A DNA stretch of 64,000 nucleotides from Thermoanaerobaculum sp964488355 (GTDB lineage: Bacteria > Acidobacteriota > Thermoanaerobaculia > Thermoanaerobaculales > Thermoanaerobaculaceae), in the NCBI GenBank assembly GCA_964488355.1, contig CAZAUJ010000006.1, forward strand, positions 62,001-126,000, given 5' to 3'. This document shows positions 34,012-42,921 of this stretch, in pieces. Both the position numbers and the translations under genes were made by a program. Each line of letters begins with the position of its first letter. Position 1 is the first letter of the stretch. The notes beneath the pieces were generated by a model. It was given only the letters and a program-made list of their open reading frames with translations. It had not been told where the DNA came from and ran no database searches.

Positions 34012-34806
34012 TTGGAAAAGGGCCGAGCGGCTATTGTCACCGGCGGCGGGACCGGTTTGGGACTGGCCATTAGCTTGGAGCTGGCCCGGCGAGGCTACCC
34101 GGTGGTGGTTGCCAGCCGGCGGGAGGAGCACCTGCGGGTGGCCGAAGAGCGCGTCCGCCAGGCCGGTGGCCAAGTGCTGGTTTGCCCTTGCGATGTGCGG
34201 GAGCGGGAGCGGGTGGCGGAGGTCATCGAAGAAGCGGAAGCGCGTTTCGGCAGCGTGGGGCTTTTGGTCAACAACGCGGCGGGTAACTTTGTGGTGCGAG
34301 CCGAGGAGCTCTCGCCTCGCGGCTGGGAAGCGGTGCGGGGGATCGTGCTGGACGGCACCTGGAACTTTTCCCAGGAAGCGGGCAAGCGCTGGATTGCCCG
34401 AGGGGAGACGGGTTCCATCCTCAACATCATCGCCACCTACGCGTGGACTGGTGCCTCAGGGGTGGTTCATTCTGTTTCCGCCAAAGCGGCCGTTTTGGCC
34501 ATGACCCGTGCCCTGGCCATGGAATGGGGCAAGTTCGGCATCCGCGTGAATGCCCTGGCGCCGGGAATCATGGTCACCGAGGATGCAGCCAAAAACCTGG
34601 GCTACGCCGATCCGGCGGTGCAGCAAGCCTTGGCGGCCAAGGTGCCCCTGCGGCGGCTTGCTGGGGCGGAGGAGGTGGCAGCACTGGCTTGCGACTTGGT
34701 CACCGACCGCCACCCCTACGTCACTGGTGACTGTTGGACGGTGGACGGTGGCCTGTGGCTCGCCGGCTTTCCCGATTTACGCGCGGTAGTAGACGGGCAA
34801 GGCTAG
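34012..34806 (+). CDS. SDR of the 2,4-dienoyl-CoA reductase type
   Basis: 264 residues from a TTG start preceded by GGGAGG. The nucleotide site TGGGTGLG, NNAAGNF and the C-terminal VDGGLWL show the SDR fold. The classical YxxxK is missing. Instead a Tyr (ATYAWTG) lies exactly 15 residues before the Lys of SAKAAV, as in mitochondrial/peroxisomal-type 2,4-dienoyl-CoA reductase where those residues are catalytic. It probably reduces 2,4-dienoyl-CoA with NADPH in unsaturated fatty acid degradation. It converges with the MFS gene, overlapping by 4 bases. Confidence 0.8.
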   Translation: MEKGRAAIVTGGGTGLGLAISLELARRGYPVVVASRREEHLRVAEERVRQAGGQVLVCPCDVRERERVAEVIEEAEARFGSVGLLVNNAAGNFVVRAEELSPRGWEAVRGIVLDGTWNFSQEAGKRWIARGETGSILNIIATYAWTGASGVVHSVSAKAAVLAMTRALAMEWGKFGIRVNALAPGIMVTEDAAKNLGYADPAVQQALAAKVPLRRLAGAEEVAALACDLVTDRHPYVTGDCWTVDGGLWLAGFPDLRAVVDGQG

Positions 34807-36005
34807 CTTCGCAGCCTGCTCGAAGCCTCGGCTTTCGGCCGCTGGCCCCTCACGGCAAGGGCAAGCATGGCGAGCGCTGCCAGCTGGAGGGCCAGCGAAG
34901 CGGAGACCATTGCCAGGTAGCCGAAGCGATACAGCGCGCCGAAGAGGGTTCCCGCCGCCAGCCAAGCGAGCCCCGAAACGAAGTGGAACGCGCCAAAGGC
35001 CAACGCTCGTCGTCCGCGGGGAGCGGTGGCGGCTATGGCGGCTTTCAGCACCGTTTCCTGGAGGGCCGTGACCGCCCCCCAGAGGGCAATGCCCAAAGCC
35101 ACGGCCAGCGGCTGGTGGTGGAAGGCCAACGGCACAACCAGAAGCCCCACCACCGCGGCCGTACCCAGGCTGCGCAGGCCCCAACGGTCAAACAACAGGC
35201 CAGCAGGAAGCGCGAGGATCCCGTCCAAGCCCATAGCTAGGGCAAAGAGCAGCGGCACGGTGGCCGCGGCGAAGATGCCCTGCTGCTGGCAATGGAAGGC
35301 CATCAAGGGGAAGGGCGCCAGGCCGGCCACATGCAGCGCTACGAACGCCATCAACCAGGACATGGAGAGGGTCGGTTGAGCCCCGGTGGCTTGGCTCAGC
35401 TGGGGTTGGCTTGAGGGAAAACGGAGGTAAGCCCAGGCCAAGCAAGCAAGGGCCGCCAGGGCGGGGATACCGAGGAGGAGAAAGGCGGCCCGCATAGAGC
35501 CTTGGCCGCTAAGTATGGCCGCCACCAACAGCGGCCCACACACCGCGCCTATCTGGTCGAGGAGCTCGTGCAGCCCAAAGCCCCTGCCGTGGCCGAGCTG
35601 CTCGGTGGCCTGGGAAAGGAGGGCGTCGCGGGCAGGCGTGCGTACGGCTTTGCCTACGCGCTCCAACACCACCAGCGCTGCCGCCCACTCCCAGCTGCCT
35701 GCCAGCGCCAGCGCTGGCACCGCACCCAGGTTGAGGGCATAGCCCAAAAAGGTCCAGGCCCAGTAGCGGCGCGTGCGGTCGGCCAAAAGGCCGGTGAGCA
35801 AGCGCAGGGAGTAGCCGAAGAACTCGCCCAGACCTGAGCTGGCGCCCACCGCCAAGCTGCTGGCCCCCAGAAGCGCCAGATAGGGGCCAATGATGGCCCG
35901 TGCGCCCTCGTACGTCACGTCGGCAAACAGGCTCACCAGCCCGAAGACGGCCACCAGGCCCGCGGCGGCGGAACGTTTGCCCTTTGAGTTCTTTGGCAGC
36001 TTCAT
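34803..36005 (-). CDS. major facilitator superfamily transporter
   Basis: 400 residues with about 11-12 hydrophobic helices. The N-terminal half has LFADVTYEGARAIIGPYLALLG and GLLADRTRRYWAWTFLG, a variant of the MFS loop 2-3 motif. The second half has GLLFDRWGLRSLG in the equivalent loop. Substrate is unknown. GEFFGYSLRLLTG and LHELLDQIGAVCGPLLVA resemble a group of MFS exporters in Acidobacteriota and Proteobacteria. The start ATG at 36005 overlaps the NDUFA9-like gene stop by 4 bases, so both are probably co-transcribed from 36958. Confidence 0.85.
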   Translation of the reverse strand: MKLPKNSKGKRSAAAGLVAVFGLVSLFADVTYEGARAIIGPYLALLGASSLAVGASSGLGEFFGYSLRLLTGLLADRTRRYWAWTFLGYALNLGAVPALALAGSWEWAAALVVLERVGKAVRTPARDALLSQATEQLGHGRGFGLHELLDQIGAVCGPLLVAAILSGQGSMRAAFLLLGIPALAALACLAWAYLRFPSSQPQLSQATGAQPTLSMSWLMAFVALHVAGLAPFPLMAFHCQQQGIFAAATVPLLFALAMGLDGILALPAGLLFDRWGLRSLGTAAVVGLLVVPLAFHHQPLAVALGIALWGAVTALQETVLKAAIAATAPRGRRALAFGAFHFVSGLAWLAAGTLFGALYRFGYLAMVSASLALQLAALAMLALAVRGQRPKAEASSRLRS

Positions 36006-36958
36006 TCAGCCAGCTCTGTCACGGGCGCAAGGAGCCGACGGCGAGGCAGGTGGAAAAACTGCGTCGCCAAGGTGTTATCCGCCTGCGAGCCGGCAATGAG
36101 CATGGAAAGCTCGTCGGGGGTGATCGGTGGGTTGGACAGCACGCGCGCCGTAAGCCTGACCATCATGCGAGCAAGCCCCAGGGGGACCTTAACAAACAGC
36201 CGCTTGTTCCCCATGGCGGCAGCCAGCCGTTGCAGGACCTCCAGGTAACTTATGACCTCGGGACCACCCAGCTCGATAACCTTACCCTCAGTGGCTGGGT
36301 TGGTAAGGCTTTCCGCAAAGGCTTCGGCCACCTCCTCTACCGCCACTGGCTGAACCGGAAACGAGCCATCCCCGAAGACGGGAACCAGGGGCCAGCGGCC
36401 CACCACCTTCTTTAGCGTTGTGGTGAACCCGTCTCCGGGTCCGAAAATCACCGAAGGGCGGAAAATGGTCCAGGCCAAGCCCGAAGCCATCACCAGCTCT
36501 TCCGCCTCCCCTTTCGTTCGGTGGTAAGGGGTCATGCCCTGGGGGTCGGCTCCCACGGCCGACATGTGTATCAGGCGCCGAATACCGAGGCTTTGGCAGA
36601 CAGCTAGCACGCGGGCTGTGCCCTCCAGGTGGATTTTTTGAAAGGTAACGCCCTCTTTGGGCCGCTCGCGGATAATGCCTACCAGGTGCACCGCCGCCTG
36701 GCAACCCTGGGCCCAGCGCTCCCAGCGGGGACTGGTTACGTCCGCGGCAATGCGCACCAATCCCGGCTCGGCTTCACCCGTAGGATGCCGCCGCGCTAAC
36801 GCCGCCACCTGCCAGCCACGACGCACCAGCTCTGCCACCACCGCGCGGCCAACAAAGCCGGTGGCTCCGGTCACCAGCACCCGCTTCGGGGGCGGAGGGA
36901 AAAGCGCATCCTGGGGCTCTTTTTTTCCTCTCGGGCGAGGTGCAGTCTCAGGTTTCAT
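36002..36958 (-). CDS. NAD(P)-dependent epimerase/dehydratase, complex I NDUFA9-like subfamily
   Basis: 318 residues from ATG 36958; the frame remains open upstream to 37621 but that region codes for the divergent phosphatase. TGATGFVGRAVV (~30-41) is the Rossmann signature, followed by AVHLVGIIRE, HMSAVGA and PYHRTKGEAEELVMASGLAWTIFRPSVIFG. YHRTK is the YxxxK catalytic site. This atypical SDR subgroup (NDUFA9/YlbE-like) is poorly characterised in bacteria; quinone or lipid metabolism roles have been suggested. Only 33 bases separate its start from the LpxH-like gene. Confidence 0.85.
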   Translation of the reverse strand: MKPETAPRPRGKKEPQDALFPPPPKRVLVTGATGFVGRAVVAELVRRGWQVAALARRHPTGEAEPGLVRIAADVTSPRWERWAQGCQAAVHLVGIIRERPKEGVTFQKIHLEGTARVLAVCQSLGIRRLIHMSAVGADPQGMTPYHRTKGEAEELVMASGLAWTIFRPSVIFGPGDGFTTTLKKVVGRWPLVPVFGDGSFPVQPVAVEEVAEAFAESLTNPATEGKVIELGGPEVISYLEVLQRLAAAMGNKRLFVKVPLGLARMMVRLTARVLSNPPITPDELSMLIAGSQADNTLATQFFHLPRRRLLAPVTELAE

Positions 36959-36991
36959 GGGTTCGGCCCCCGCGGGATGGTAGCATGAGCC

Positions 36992-37753
36992 ATGCGCCGC
37001 GCCCTGGTTGCTGATCTGCATTTGGGCCAATCCCCCGGCGATGAACCACGCTTCCAGCATCTTTTGGCCCAGCTGCCGGAGGCAGGCGTGCGGGAGCTCA
37101 TCCTGGGTGGGGATGTGTTCCGCACCCTGGTGGGCTTTCCGCGTTTCTGGGACGAGGCCATCCGCGCCTGCCTGCACGGCCTGAAGCAGGTGCGGGAGCG
37201 AGGCGTGCGGGTGGTGTGGGTGGAAGGCAACCGGGATTTTTTCCTCGACAGCCCTCCCATGGCTTGGTATCACGACCGCTTCGTGCCGGCCTACGGCTTT
37301 GTCGCCGGCGCTCGTCGCTTCGTGGTGGAGCACGGCGACATGGTTAACGCCAAGGACGTGCGCTATCGCTTTTGGCGAGCGCTTTCCAAAAGCCGGCCGG
37401 CGCGGTTTCTCGCTCGTTCCTTGCCGCCCTTTCTCGCGCGGGCTATCGTGTTGCGCACCGAGGCCGCCCTCGCCAACAAAGGTTTTAGGTACCGCTTTGC
37501 GCTGCCGGAGGAAGCGCTGGCGCGGCACGCGCGGCGCCATTTTGCTGCGGGCGTGGACGTGGTGCTTTGGGGCCACTTTCACCGGCGCTGGTCCTTTCTC
37601 GAGGCGGGGAAGGAGGCCCACGTGGTACCGCCTTGGCTGGAGACTGGTTGCGTCGTATATATTGAAGAGGATGGGAGCATCCGCTGGCCAGATCGGGTTG
37701 CGCAGTTTGTTGACAATGCTGGGGCTTTTTGCTACCAGGAAGAGGCGAGGTGA
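36992..37753 (+). CDS. LpxH-like metallophosphoesterase
   Basis: 253 residues. Calcineurin-like motifs are in order: ADLHLG, GGDVFRT, EGNRDFFLD, VEHGD and WGHFHR, all metal ligands conserved. UDP-2,3-diacylglucosamine diphosphatase (LpxH) of lipid A synthesis is the best match; the extra helical insert FRYRFA...LARHARRHF resembles LpxH cap helices. The domain fits an LPS-making cell. A few residues differ from E. coli LpxH, so other pyrophosphatase substrates remain possible. The response-regulator gene starts 2 bases after its stop. Confidence 0.8.
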   Translation: MRRALVADLHLGQSPGDEPRFQHLLAQLPEAGVRELILGGDVFRTLVGFPRFWDEAIRACLHGLKQVRERGVRVVWVEGNRDFFLDSPPMAWYHDRFVPAYGFVAGARRFVVEHGDMVNAKDVRYRFWRALSKSRPARFLARSLPPFLARAIVLRTEAALANKGFRYRFALPEEALARHARRHFAAGVDVVLWGHFHRRWSFLEAGKEAHVVPPWLETGCVVYIEEDGSIRWPDRVAQFVDNAGAFCYQEEAR

Positions 37754-37755
37754 GT

Positions 37756-38883
37756 ATGGGCAAAAAAATTTTTCTGGCCGATGACAGCGTCACCATTCAA
37801 AAGGTGGTGGAGCTGACGTTCGCCGAGACGGATTACCAAGTCACAGCCTTGAGCTCGGGGACCGAGCTGTTGTCCAAACTGCAGCAGGAGCTGCCTGATT
37901 TGGTCTTGTGCGACGTGGTGATGCCCGACATCTCCGGGTACGACGTTTGCCAACGAATTAAAAGCGACCCAGCCACGCTCCATGTCCCCGTGGTGCTGCT
38001 CACGGGTACCTTTGAACCCTTTGACCGGGAACGGGCCCTCGCCGCCGGCTGCGATGCCATCGTCACCAAGCCTTTTGAAGCCCGCGCGCTCATCAGCACG
38101 GTGGACCAGCTGCTTTCTCAAGGGGCACCGCCAGTTGCACCCCCCTCGGAGGAAGAGCTGATGGGCCTGGGCGTTCCGGAGGGTGTGCCGGCGCTGGACT
38201 TCACCACCACCGGGTTTGACCGCATGGTTCCACCCCCTGAACAGCCGCCCGCGCCTCCGGAACAGGGACTAGAGCTCACCGCATCCAGCCTGCAGTCGGC
38301 GGTTTCGCCCCCTCCGCCGCCACCGCCGGAGCTGGCGCAGGCTGAATCCCCCTTTAGTGCGGTTGCGCCTGCACCTTTGGTGGGTGGTCTGGAGGAGCAG
38401 TCGTTGGAGCAGGCCTTCGCGCCCAGCTCAGAGCCGGAGCCTCCGGTAGCGGTACCAGCTGCCGAGGCCGCCGCACCGGCGTTTTTCCCGCAGGAGCCGG
38501 CCTCCCCTCCGCCGGAACGTCATCCCGCTGCCGAGCCGGGGGCACCAGCGCCCCCGGCGGTCACCGATGAGGAGGTGGAAACCGTTCCCCCTGGTGGGTT
38601 TCCTCCTCCGGCCGCGGTTTCGCCCTTGGCGGTCGGGGTCGACACCGACGGCCTGGTGGCGCGGGTGGTGGAGGAGGTGTTGCGGCGCCTGCCTCCCACG
38701 CCGGCCGCACCAACGGGGGAACCCCGATTGGGGGAGGAGGAGCTGGAGCGGCTCGCTCGACGGGTCTTGGAGCTGGCCACCCCGCTTTTGGAGCGCATCG
38801 CCTGGGAAGTGATTCCCGACATGGCAGAAATGTTGGTGCGCCAACGAATTGCCGAGCTGGAAGCCGCGGCGGACGAGGATTAA
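37756..38883 (+). CDS. response regulator receiver protein with disordered linker and conserved C-terminal helix
   Basis: 375 residues. Residues 1-118 are a CheY-type receiver: phospho-acceptor D53 (LCDVVMPD), acid pocket D9-D10, T83 and K105 (VTKPFEA). MGKKIFLADDSVTIQKVVELTFAE is typical of myxobacterial and acidobacterial FrzZ/AglZ-like regulators. Residues ~125-270 are Pro/Glu/Ala-rich, then a helical end (LLERIAWEVIPDMAEMLV, ~345-365) that is conserved in such proteins. No output domain is present; it should act through protein-protein contacts. It stops head-on with PEPCK, sharing TTAA. Confidence 0.85.
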   Translation: MGKKIFLADDSVTIQKVVELTFAETDYQVTALSSGTELLSKLQQELPDLVLCDVVMPDISGYDVCQRIKSDPATLHVPVVLLTGTFEPFDRERALAAGCDAIVTKPFEARALISTVDQLLSQGAPPVAPPSEEELMGLGVPEGVPALDFTTTGFDRMVPPPEQPPAPPEQGLELTASSLQSAVSPPPPPPPELAQAESPFSAVAPAPLVGGLEEQSLEQAFAPSSEPEPPVAVPAAEAAAPAFFPQEPASPPPERHPAAEPGAPAPPAVTDEEVETVPPGGFPPPAAVSPLAVGVDTDGLVARVVEEVLRRLPPTPAAPTGEPRLGEEELERLARRVLELATPLLERIAWEVIPDMAEMLVRQRIAELEAAADED

Positions 38884-40709
38884 CGCGCGCGTGCGGGCCA
38901 GGGAAGCACGTACGCCGGAAGCCGGTCCTCGGCGGCAGTAATGGGTGCCGGTGGCTCTTCCGCCCAAGCTTGGCCCCTTTTCCCCAGCTTGGCGGCAATG
39001 CGGTCCAGCTCGCGGTGGGCCAGGGCCACAATGTCCCGGCGCAGGCCCTGGGCAGCAATCTCGTCGGTGAAGGCGCGCCGTCCGGCCACTAACTCCGCCA
39101 CGTACGCTTCGATCTCCTCTTCGCTGTAAAAGCGGCCAGGATCCCAGGCAGCCAGGTCAACCCCTTCGCAGCGCACCACGTATTCGGTGCCCAATCGGCC
39201 AGGTGCGTGCTCCGCCGTCCCCCGCAGGTGGGCTCGCTGGAGGGCGGCCATGAGGTCAATGGGGACCCGTTGAGCCTTTCGCACCAAGGTCTTCTTGCCT
39301 GTTGCCGGGTCGGTGCGGATGATCTCGCCCATACCGCCCGTGTTGTACTGGAAGAAGTGCACCTTTCCGGGGTAGCGCTGCACCAGGTCCATGACCATGT
39401 CATAGAAGGCGTTCACTTTGCGGCCCTGAGCGCCAATGATGAAGTCGTCCATGCCGACGATGCGCACCGATTCCCCAGCTTTCTCCGGCACGGTGGCAAA
39501 GGAGTGGGTGGACTCGCCCCATAGGTAGGCGAGCACGCCTTGCTCCGGCGTGAGGCGCTGGGCAAAAGGCATGATGGTGTTGCGGCGGGTGATAAAGGCG
39601 AAGACGATCCCGTCCAGTTCCTCCAGGGGCGGCGTGTTGATGGACTCGTAGCAAATGGAAATCCACCGCCGGTCGCGCCTCACCTTGAGTTGATGCCGGT
39701 TGATCACGGCCCGGCCGTTTTCCCCCAAGCGCTCGTCCAAAAAGTCCAGCTCACCCTTGGCGTTGACCATGACGTTTTCCAAAAGGGCCGAGGGGTGGGT
39801 AAGCGCCTGGTCCATGGCTTCCTGGTAGTTCGGGTCCACGTCGGTCTTCACGTAGTAGTTCTGTTCGGTGCCGTAGGAGGAGCCATCGCGCCGGAGGAAA
39901 ACAATGTCGTCCTGGGCTACCCAGGTGCCCTCGCCTGCGTTCGGGTCCAGGCCCAGTTGGTGGCAGGACCAGGTGGATTTGCCGGTGGCCGTGAGGCCAA
40001 ACATGAATACGGCGAAGGTCTTGAGGTTGCCGGAGGCGGCCTCGCGCACGCGCACCACCTTCGTGCCGGCGTGGAGCCCCAGCATCCCCCGCTGGTCGGC
40101 GCGGTACATGGCTTGGCGGAGGAAGCCCTTTTTGCACTCGCCGGTGTAATCGGTGCCCAGGGCAATGTTGATATCGTGCTCAGGCAGCACGAGAATCTGC
40201 AGGCGCAGCGGATGTTCCATGGGGATATCGATCATGAAAAACTCTGGCCCTGGGCGGTTTTTCTTCACCTCGCCCATGGTGGTAGCCCATTCGTAAGCGA
40301 TACGGTAGTTTTTGGGATCGGCCACGCACACGTACAAGTTGCAAATGGGATTGAACTCTGGGTTGTCCCCCATTTGCCGCCGCACATGGACAAAGGGCAT
40401 GGTGTGGAGCAGCTGCAGCACCTTGTGCAGTTGCTCGGGAGCTTTTTCCACTATGGCCAACTGCTGGGCTGAGGGCTTGGGCAGTATCGTCTCCGGGCCG
40501 CTGCCCAAATAAACGGTCTTGGCCGCCATGCGGGAGGAGATGGCCGACCACCACAACGGCGAGCCCTGAGCCGTGCGAAAGGCGGATCGCCAGGCTTTCC
40601 GCCGCAGGGCCCGAAGGCTTACCTGCTCGATGTTCTTCCCTGCTACGGCGTGGCGCAGATTTTCGGCAAACTGGCGATACACCGTCGGGTCGTAGAGGTT
40701 TTCCTTCAT
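38880..40709 (-). CDS. divergent ATP-type phosphoenolpyruvate carboxykinase
   Basis: 609 residues from ATG 40709, preceded by GGAGG. The P-loop GLTATGKSTWS, GTDYTGECKKGF (K, H metal-site region), AQDDIVFL and FAQRLTPEQG correspond to the ATP-type PEPCK signatures, but several are altered: the usual GTGKTTLS and FLSGFTAK stretches differ. The N-terminus is ~70 residues longer than E. coli PckA (540). A PEP/oxaloacetate role is the best inference and fits glpX. It could instead belong to one of the PEPCK-like families without known activity. It stops convergently with the response regulator. Confidence 0.7.
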   Translation of the reverse strand: MKENLYDPTVYRQFAENLRHAVAGKNIEQVSLRALRRKAWRSAFRTAQGSPLWWSAISSRMAAKTVYLGSGPETILPKPSAQQLAIVEKAPEQLHKVLQLLHTMPFVHVRRQMGDNPEFNPICNLYVCVADPKNYRIAYEWATTMGEVKKNRPGPEFFMIDIPMEHPLRLQILVLPEHDINIALGTDYTGECKKGFLRQAMYRADQRGMLGLHAGTKVVRVREAASGNLKTFAVFMFGLTATGKSTWSCHQLGLDPNAGEGTWVAQDDIVFLRRDGSSYGTEQNYYVKTDVDPNYQEAMDQALTHPSALLENVMVNAKGELDFLDERLGENGRAVINRHQLKVRRDRRWISICYESINTPPLEELDGIVFAFITRRNTIMPFAQRLTPEQGVLAYLWGESTHSFATVPEKAGESVRIVGMDDFIIGAQGRKVNAFYDMVMDLVQRYPGKVHFFQYNTGGMGEIIRTDPATGKKTLVRKAQRVPIDLMAALQRAHLRGTAEHAPGRLGTEYVVRCEGVDLAAWDPGRFYSEEEIEAYVAELVAGRRAFTDEIAAQGLRRDIVALAHRELDRIAAKLGKRGQAWAEEPPAPITAAEDRLPAYVLPWPARAR

Positions 40710-40795
40710 AGGCCCTCCTGCCTCGCCCAGGGCCAAGCTTAAGTCGCGGCGCTTCCTTTCTCAAGGTGGCTGGTTTGCAATCAGTTTGTTTCGTC

Positions 40796-42853
40796 TCACC
40801 GCGCCGTGGAGATGAGGCGCGATAGGGGCCCCAAGCGATAAACTTGCGGAGTATCCTGGTGCAGGGCCAAGGCCATGGTGTCCCGTTGGCCAGCAACATC
40901 GAAGCTTTCCGGCAACTCGGGCAAATCCAGGGATCGCACCAGGACAGGAGAACCGCCAGGAAGACGCACCTGCCAAATCTCCGGACCTTTTCCCGTGCGC
41001 AGGAAGCGGATGGTCTCCTCGTCGAGCCAAACGGGAAAGGCACCGTCCGGCGACAGCCTCCGGCTTGTGCCGCCCTCCACCTTTTTGACCCAGATGCCCG
41101 CGCTGGTGGGATCGGTGGAGCGCAGGTCACCCGACCAGGCCACGGCGCGGCCGGATGGGGACAAGCGAACCGCGATGAGCTCGCTGGCTGCCGTGAGCAC
41201 CGCCTCCCGTCCGTTAGTGAGGTCGCGGACCACTAGTTCCACTTTGGAGCCAGAAGGCCGAGTGTAGGCCAAGAGGGAGGCGCGAAGGTCTGGCCAGTCG
41301 CAGGAACAAGGGCTCACCAGCCAGCGTGCCGTGGTTCCTGGCCAGGGCAGGTAGGCAATGCCCTCGTTTCCAGTGCTGTTGACGCCCGCCAACACTAGGG
41401 CCTCTCCGGATGCGGACCAGCGAGCGCGGCTCACGGTCCAAGACGGCACTGGCTGTTCCTCCTCGGTGAGGGGGTCCACGATGCGAAGGTTGGCCTCGGG
41501 GAGGTCCTGAAGGGCCAAGACCAGAAGGTCGCGTTGAGGGTGGACCGACAGGGACTGGAGCGGGGGTCCACCCCACGCCGGCTTGAGAGAGGCAGCGGAG
41601 CTGGTGGCGTAGAACACGCTGCTGCGCATCCGGCCGTGGACAAACAGCAGGTGGGAGTCGTCCGGAGCCACTGCCGGACAGGAGTCATCCCCGGCCCCGG
41701 TGGTGAGTCGTTTCGGTGGCCCGCCGTCCACGCCCACCCACCAGAGCTGAAAGGGGCCGCGCGTGGAAGCAGCAAAAACCACGCCTAAGGGTTTGCGTGT
41801 CCAATCCAAGCCATAGAACTGCTGCGCCTGAAAGGTTAGCTGTCGGCGCTCGCCCCCGTCTCGCCGCACGATGTACAAATGGCCTCCGCCGCCTTCGGGA
41901 TCGGAGGTGGTGTAGGCCAACCACTGGCCGTCGGGCGACCAGCGTGGCCAGAAACCCGGCTCGCCCACCAGGCGCTCGCTGCCGTCGGCTTGACGGATGA
42001 ACAGCTTGCTTCCGCCCTCCACGGCTTTGGTAAAGGCCAAGAGCTGGCCGGACGGGTCCTGGTGAGCCGCTAGGGCCTCTTCCACCAGGAGCTGGGGTGG
42101 CCCACCCAGCGCCGGTACCCGCCAGACATCGGCAAGCCCGCTCAGTTCCTTTCGATAGCGCGTGAAGAGCAGCCAGTTCCCATCGGCAGAAAAGCTCGGT
42201 GTCACGCCGCGCACATTGATCCTGCGGGTGAGCTGGAAGGGGCGCACGAGCCCATGGCGCGCGAGGAACAACGAATGAAACCCCTCGGTGTCAACCGAAA
42301 CCAGGGCTACGAGCCTGCCGTCGGGGGAATAGGCGGGTTTGAAAGCTCCACCCGGGAGCTGAAAGGCCAGCTCTACTGCAACCGCGGTGGCAGGCTCGGG
42401 CGTCCAAGGGCGGAGCAAGGCGAGCAGAGCCGCTATGCCCATAAGGGAGCCGGCCACCGCCAATACCGCCCAGGGCGTGCGCCGAGCCATTGCCGGCTTG
42501 GCTGCGGGAGCGGGCTCGCCGGGCAACCGATGGACCTCGGCGATGAAGCAATAGCCGTAGCCATGTATCGTTTGCAGGTAGCGAGGGCTTCGCGGGTTGT
42601 CACCGAGGACGGCGCGCAGCTCATGCACGGCTTGAGCAACCGCCTCGTCGCTCACACCTGCATCGGGCCAAACGCGTTCCACCAGCGTGTCCTTGGAAAG
42701 GGGCACACCCGGGTTGGTGGCCAGCTCCAAAAGAAGGGAAAAAGCTCTCTGGCCCAAAGGAAGACGGTGCCCGTCGCGCAGCAACCCGCGGGAGGCCGGG
42801 TCCAGGACAAAGGGCCCGAACGCCAACTTGGGGGGAGGGGCCGCAGCTTCCAT
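40796..42853 (-). CDS. CadC-type transcriptional regulator: winged helix plus TolB-like propeller
   Basis: 685 residues from ATG 42853. Residues ~8-105 are an OmpR/PhoB-type winged helix (FGPFVLDPASRGLLRDG... and YLQTIHGYGYCF). A single transmembrane segment (WAVLAVAGSLMGIAALLAL, ~130-150) separates it from a periplasmic TolB/PD40 beta-propeller (~165-680; repeats such as AYSPDGRLVALVS, SFSADGNWLLFTR, RWSPDGQWLAYTT). It should be a one-component membrane sensor that binds DNA in the cytoplasm. Its own upstream region carries phased TCAAG repeats, a plausible binding site. No partner kinase is needed. Confidence 0.88.
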   Translation of the reverse strand: MEAAAPPPKLAFGPFVLDPASRGLLRDGHRLPLGQRAFSLLLELATNPGVPLSKDTLVERVWPDAGVSDEAVAQAVHELRAVLGDNPRSPRYLQTIHGYGYCFIAEVHRLPGEPAPAAKPAMARRTPWAVLAVAGSLMGIAALLALLRPWTPEPATAVAVELAFQLPGGAFKPAYSPDGRLVALVSVDTEGFHSLFLARHGLVRPFQLTRRINVRGVTPSFSADGNWLLFTRYRKELSGLADVWRVPALGGPPQLLVEEALAAHQDPSGQLLAFTKAVEGGSKLFIRQADGSERLVGEPGFWPRWSPDGQWLAYTTSDPEGGGGHLYIVRRDGGERRQLTFQAQQFYGLDWTRKPLGVVFAASTRGPFQLWWVGVDGGPPKRLTTGAGDDSCPAVAPDDSHLLFVHGRMRSSVFYATSSAASLKPAWGGPPLQSLSVHPQRDLLVLALQDLPEANLRIVDPLTEEEQPVPSWTVSRARWSASGEALVLAGVNSTGNEGIAYLPWPGTTARWLVSPCSCDWPDLRASLLAYTRPSGSKVELVVRDLTNGREAVLTAASELIAVRLSPSGRAVAWSGDLRSTDPTSAGIWVKKVEGGTSRRLSPDGAFPVWLDEETIRFLRTGKGPEIWQVRLPGGSPVLVRSLDLPELPESFDVAGQRDTMALALHQDTPQVYRLGPLSRLISTAR

Positions 42854-42893
42854 GGGCAAATTTTAGCCTGGCCTCGGCCGTTCGTGTTATTTG

Positions 42894-42921
42894 CGATAAT
42901 ATCTCATCAAGCTTGTCTCAA
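42894..42921 (-). promoter_or_regulatory. candidate promoter of the winged-helix regulator
   Basis: On the minus strand TTGAGA (42921-42916) lies 16 bases before TTATCG (42899-42894). The start would be near 42887, about 34 bases upstream of ATG 42853. Both boxes are imperfect and the -35 overlaps one of the TCAAG repeats, a layout typical of activator-dependent promoters. Confidence 0.4.

Noticed and set aside
36959..37621. Upstream extension of the NDUFA9-like gene by 221 codons
   Set aside because: It runs through the divergent LpxH-like gene, and the Rossmann motif lies at the normal distance from ATG 36958.
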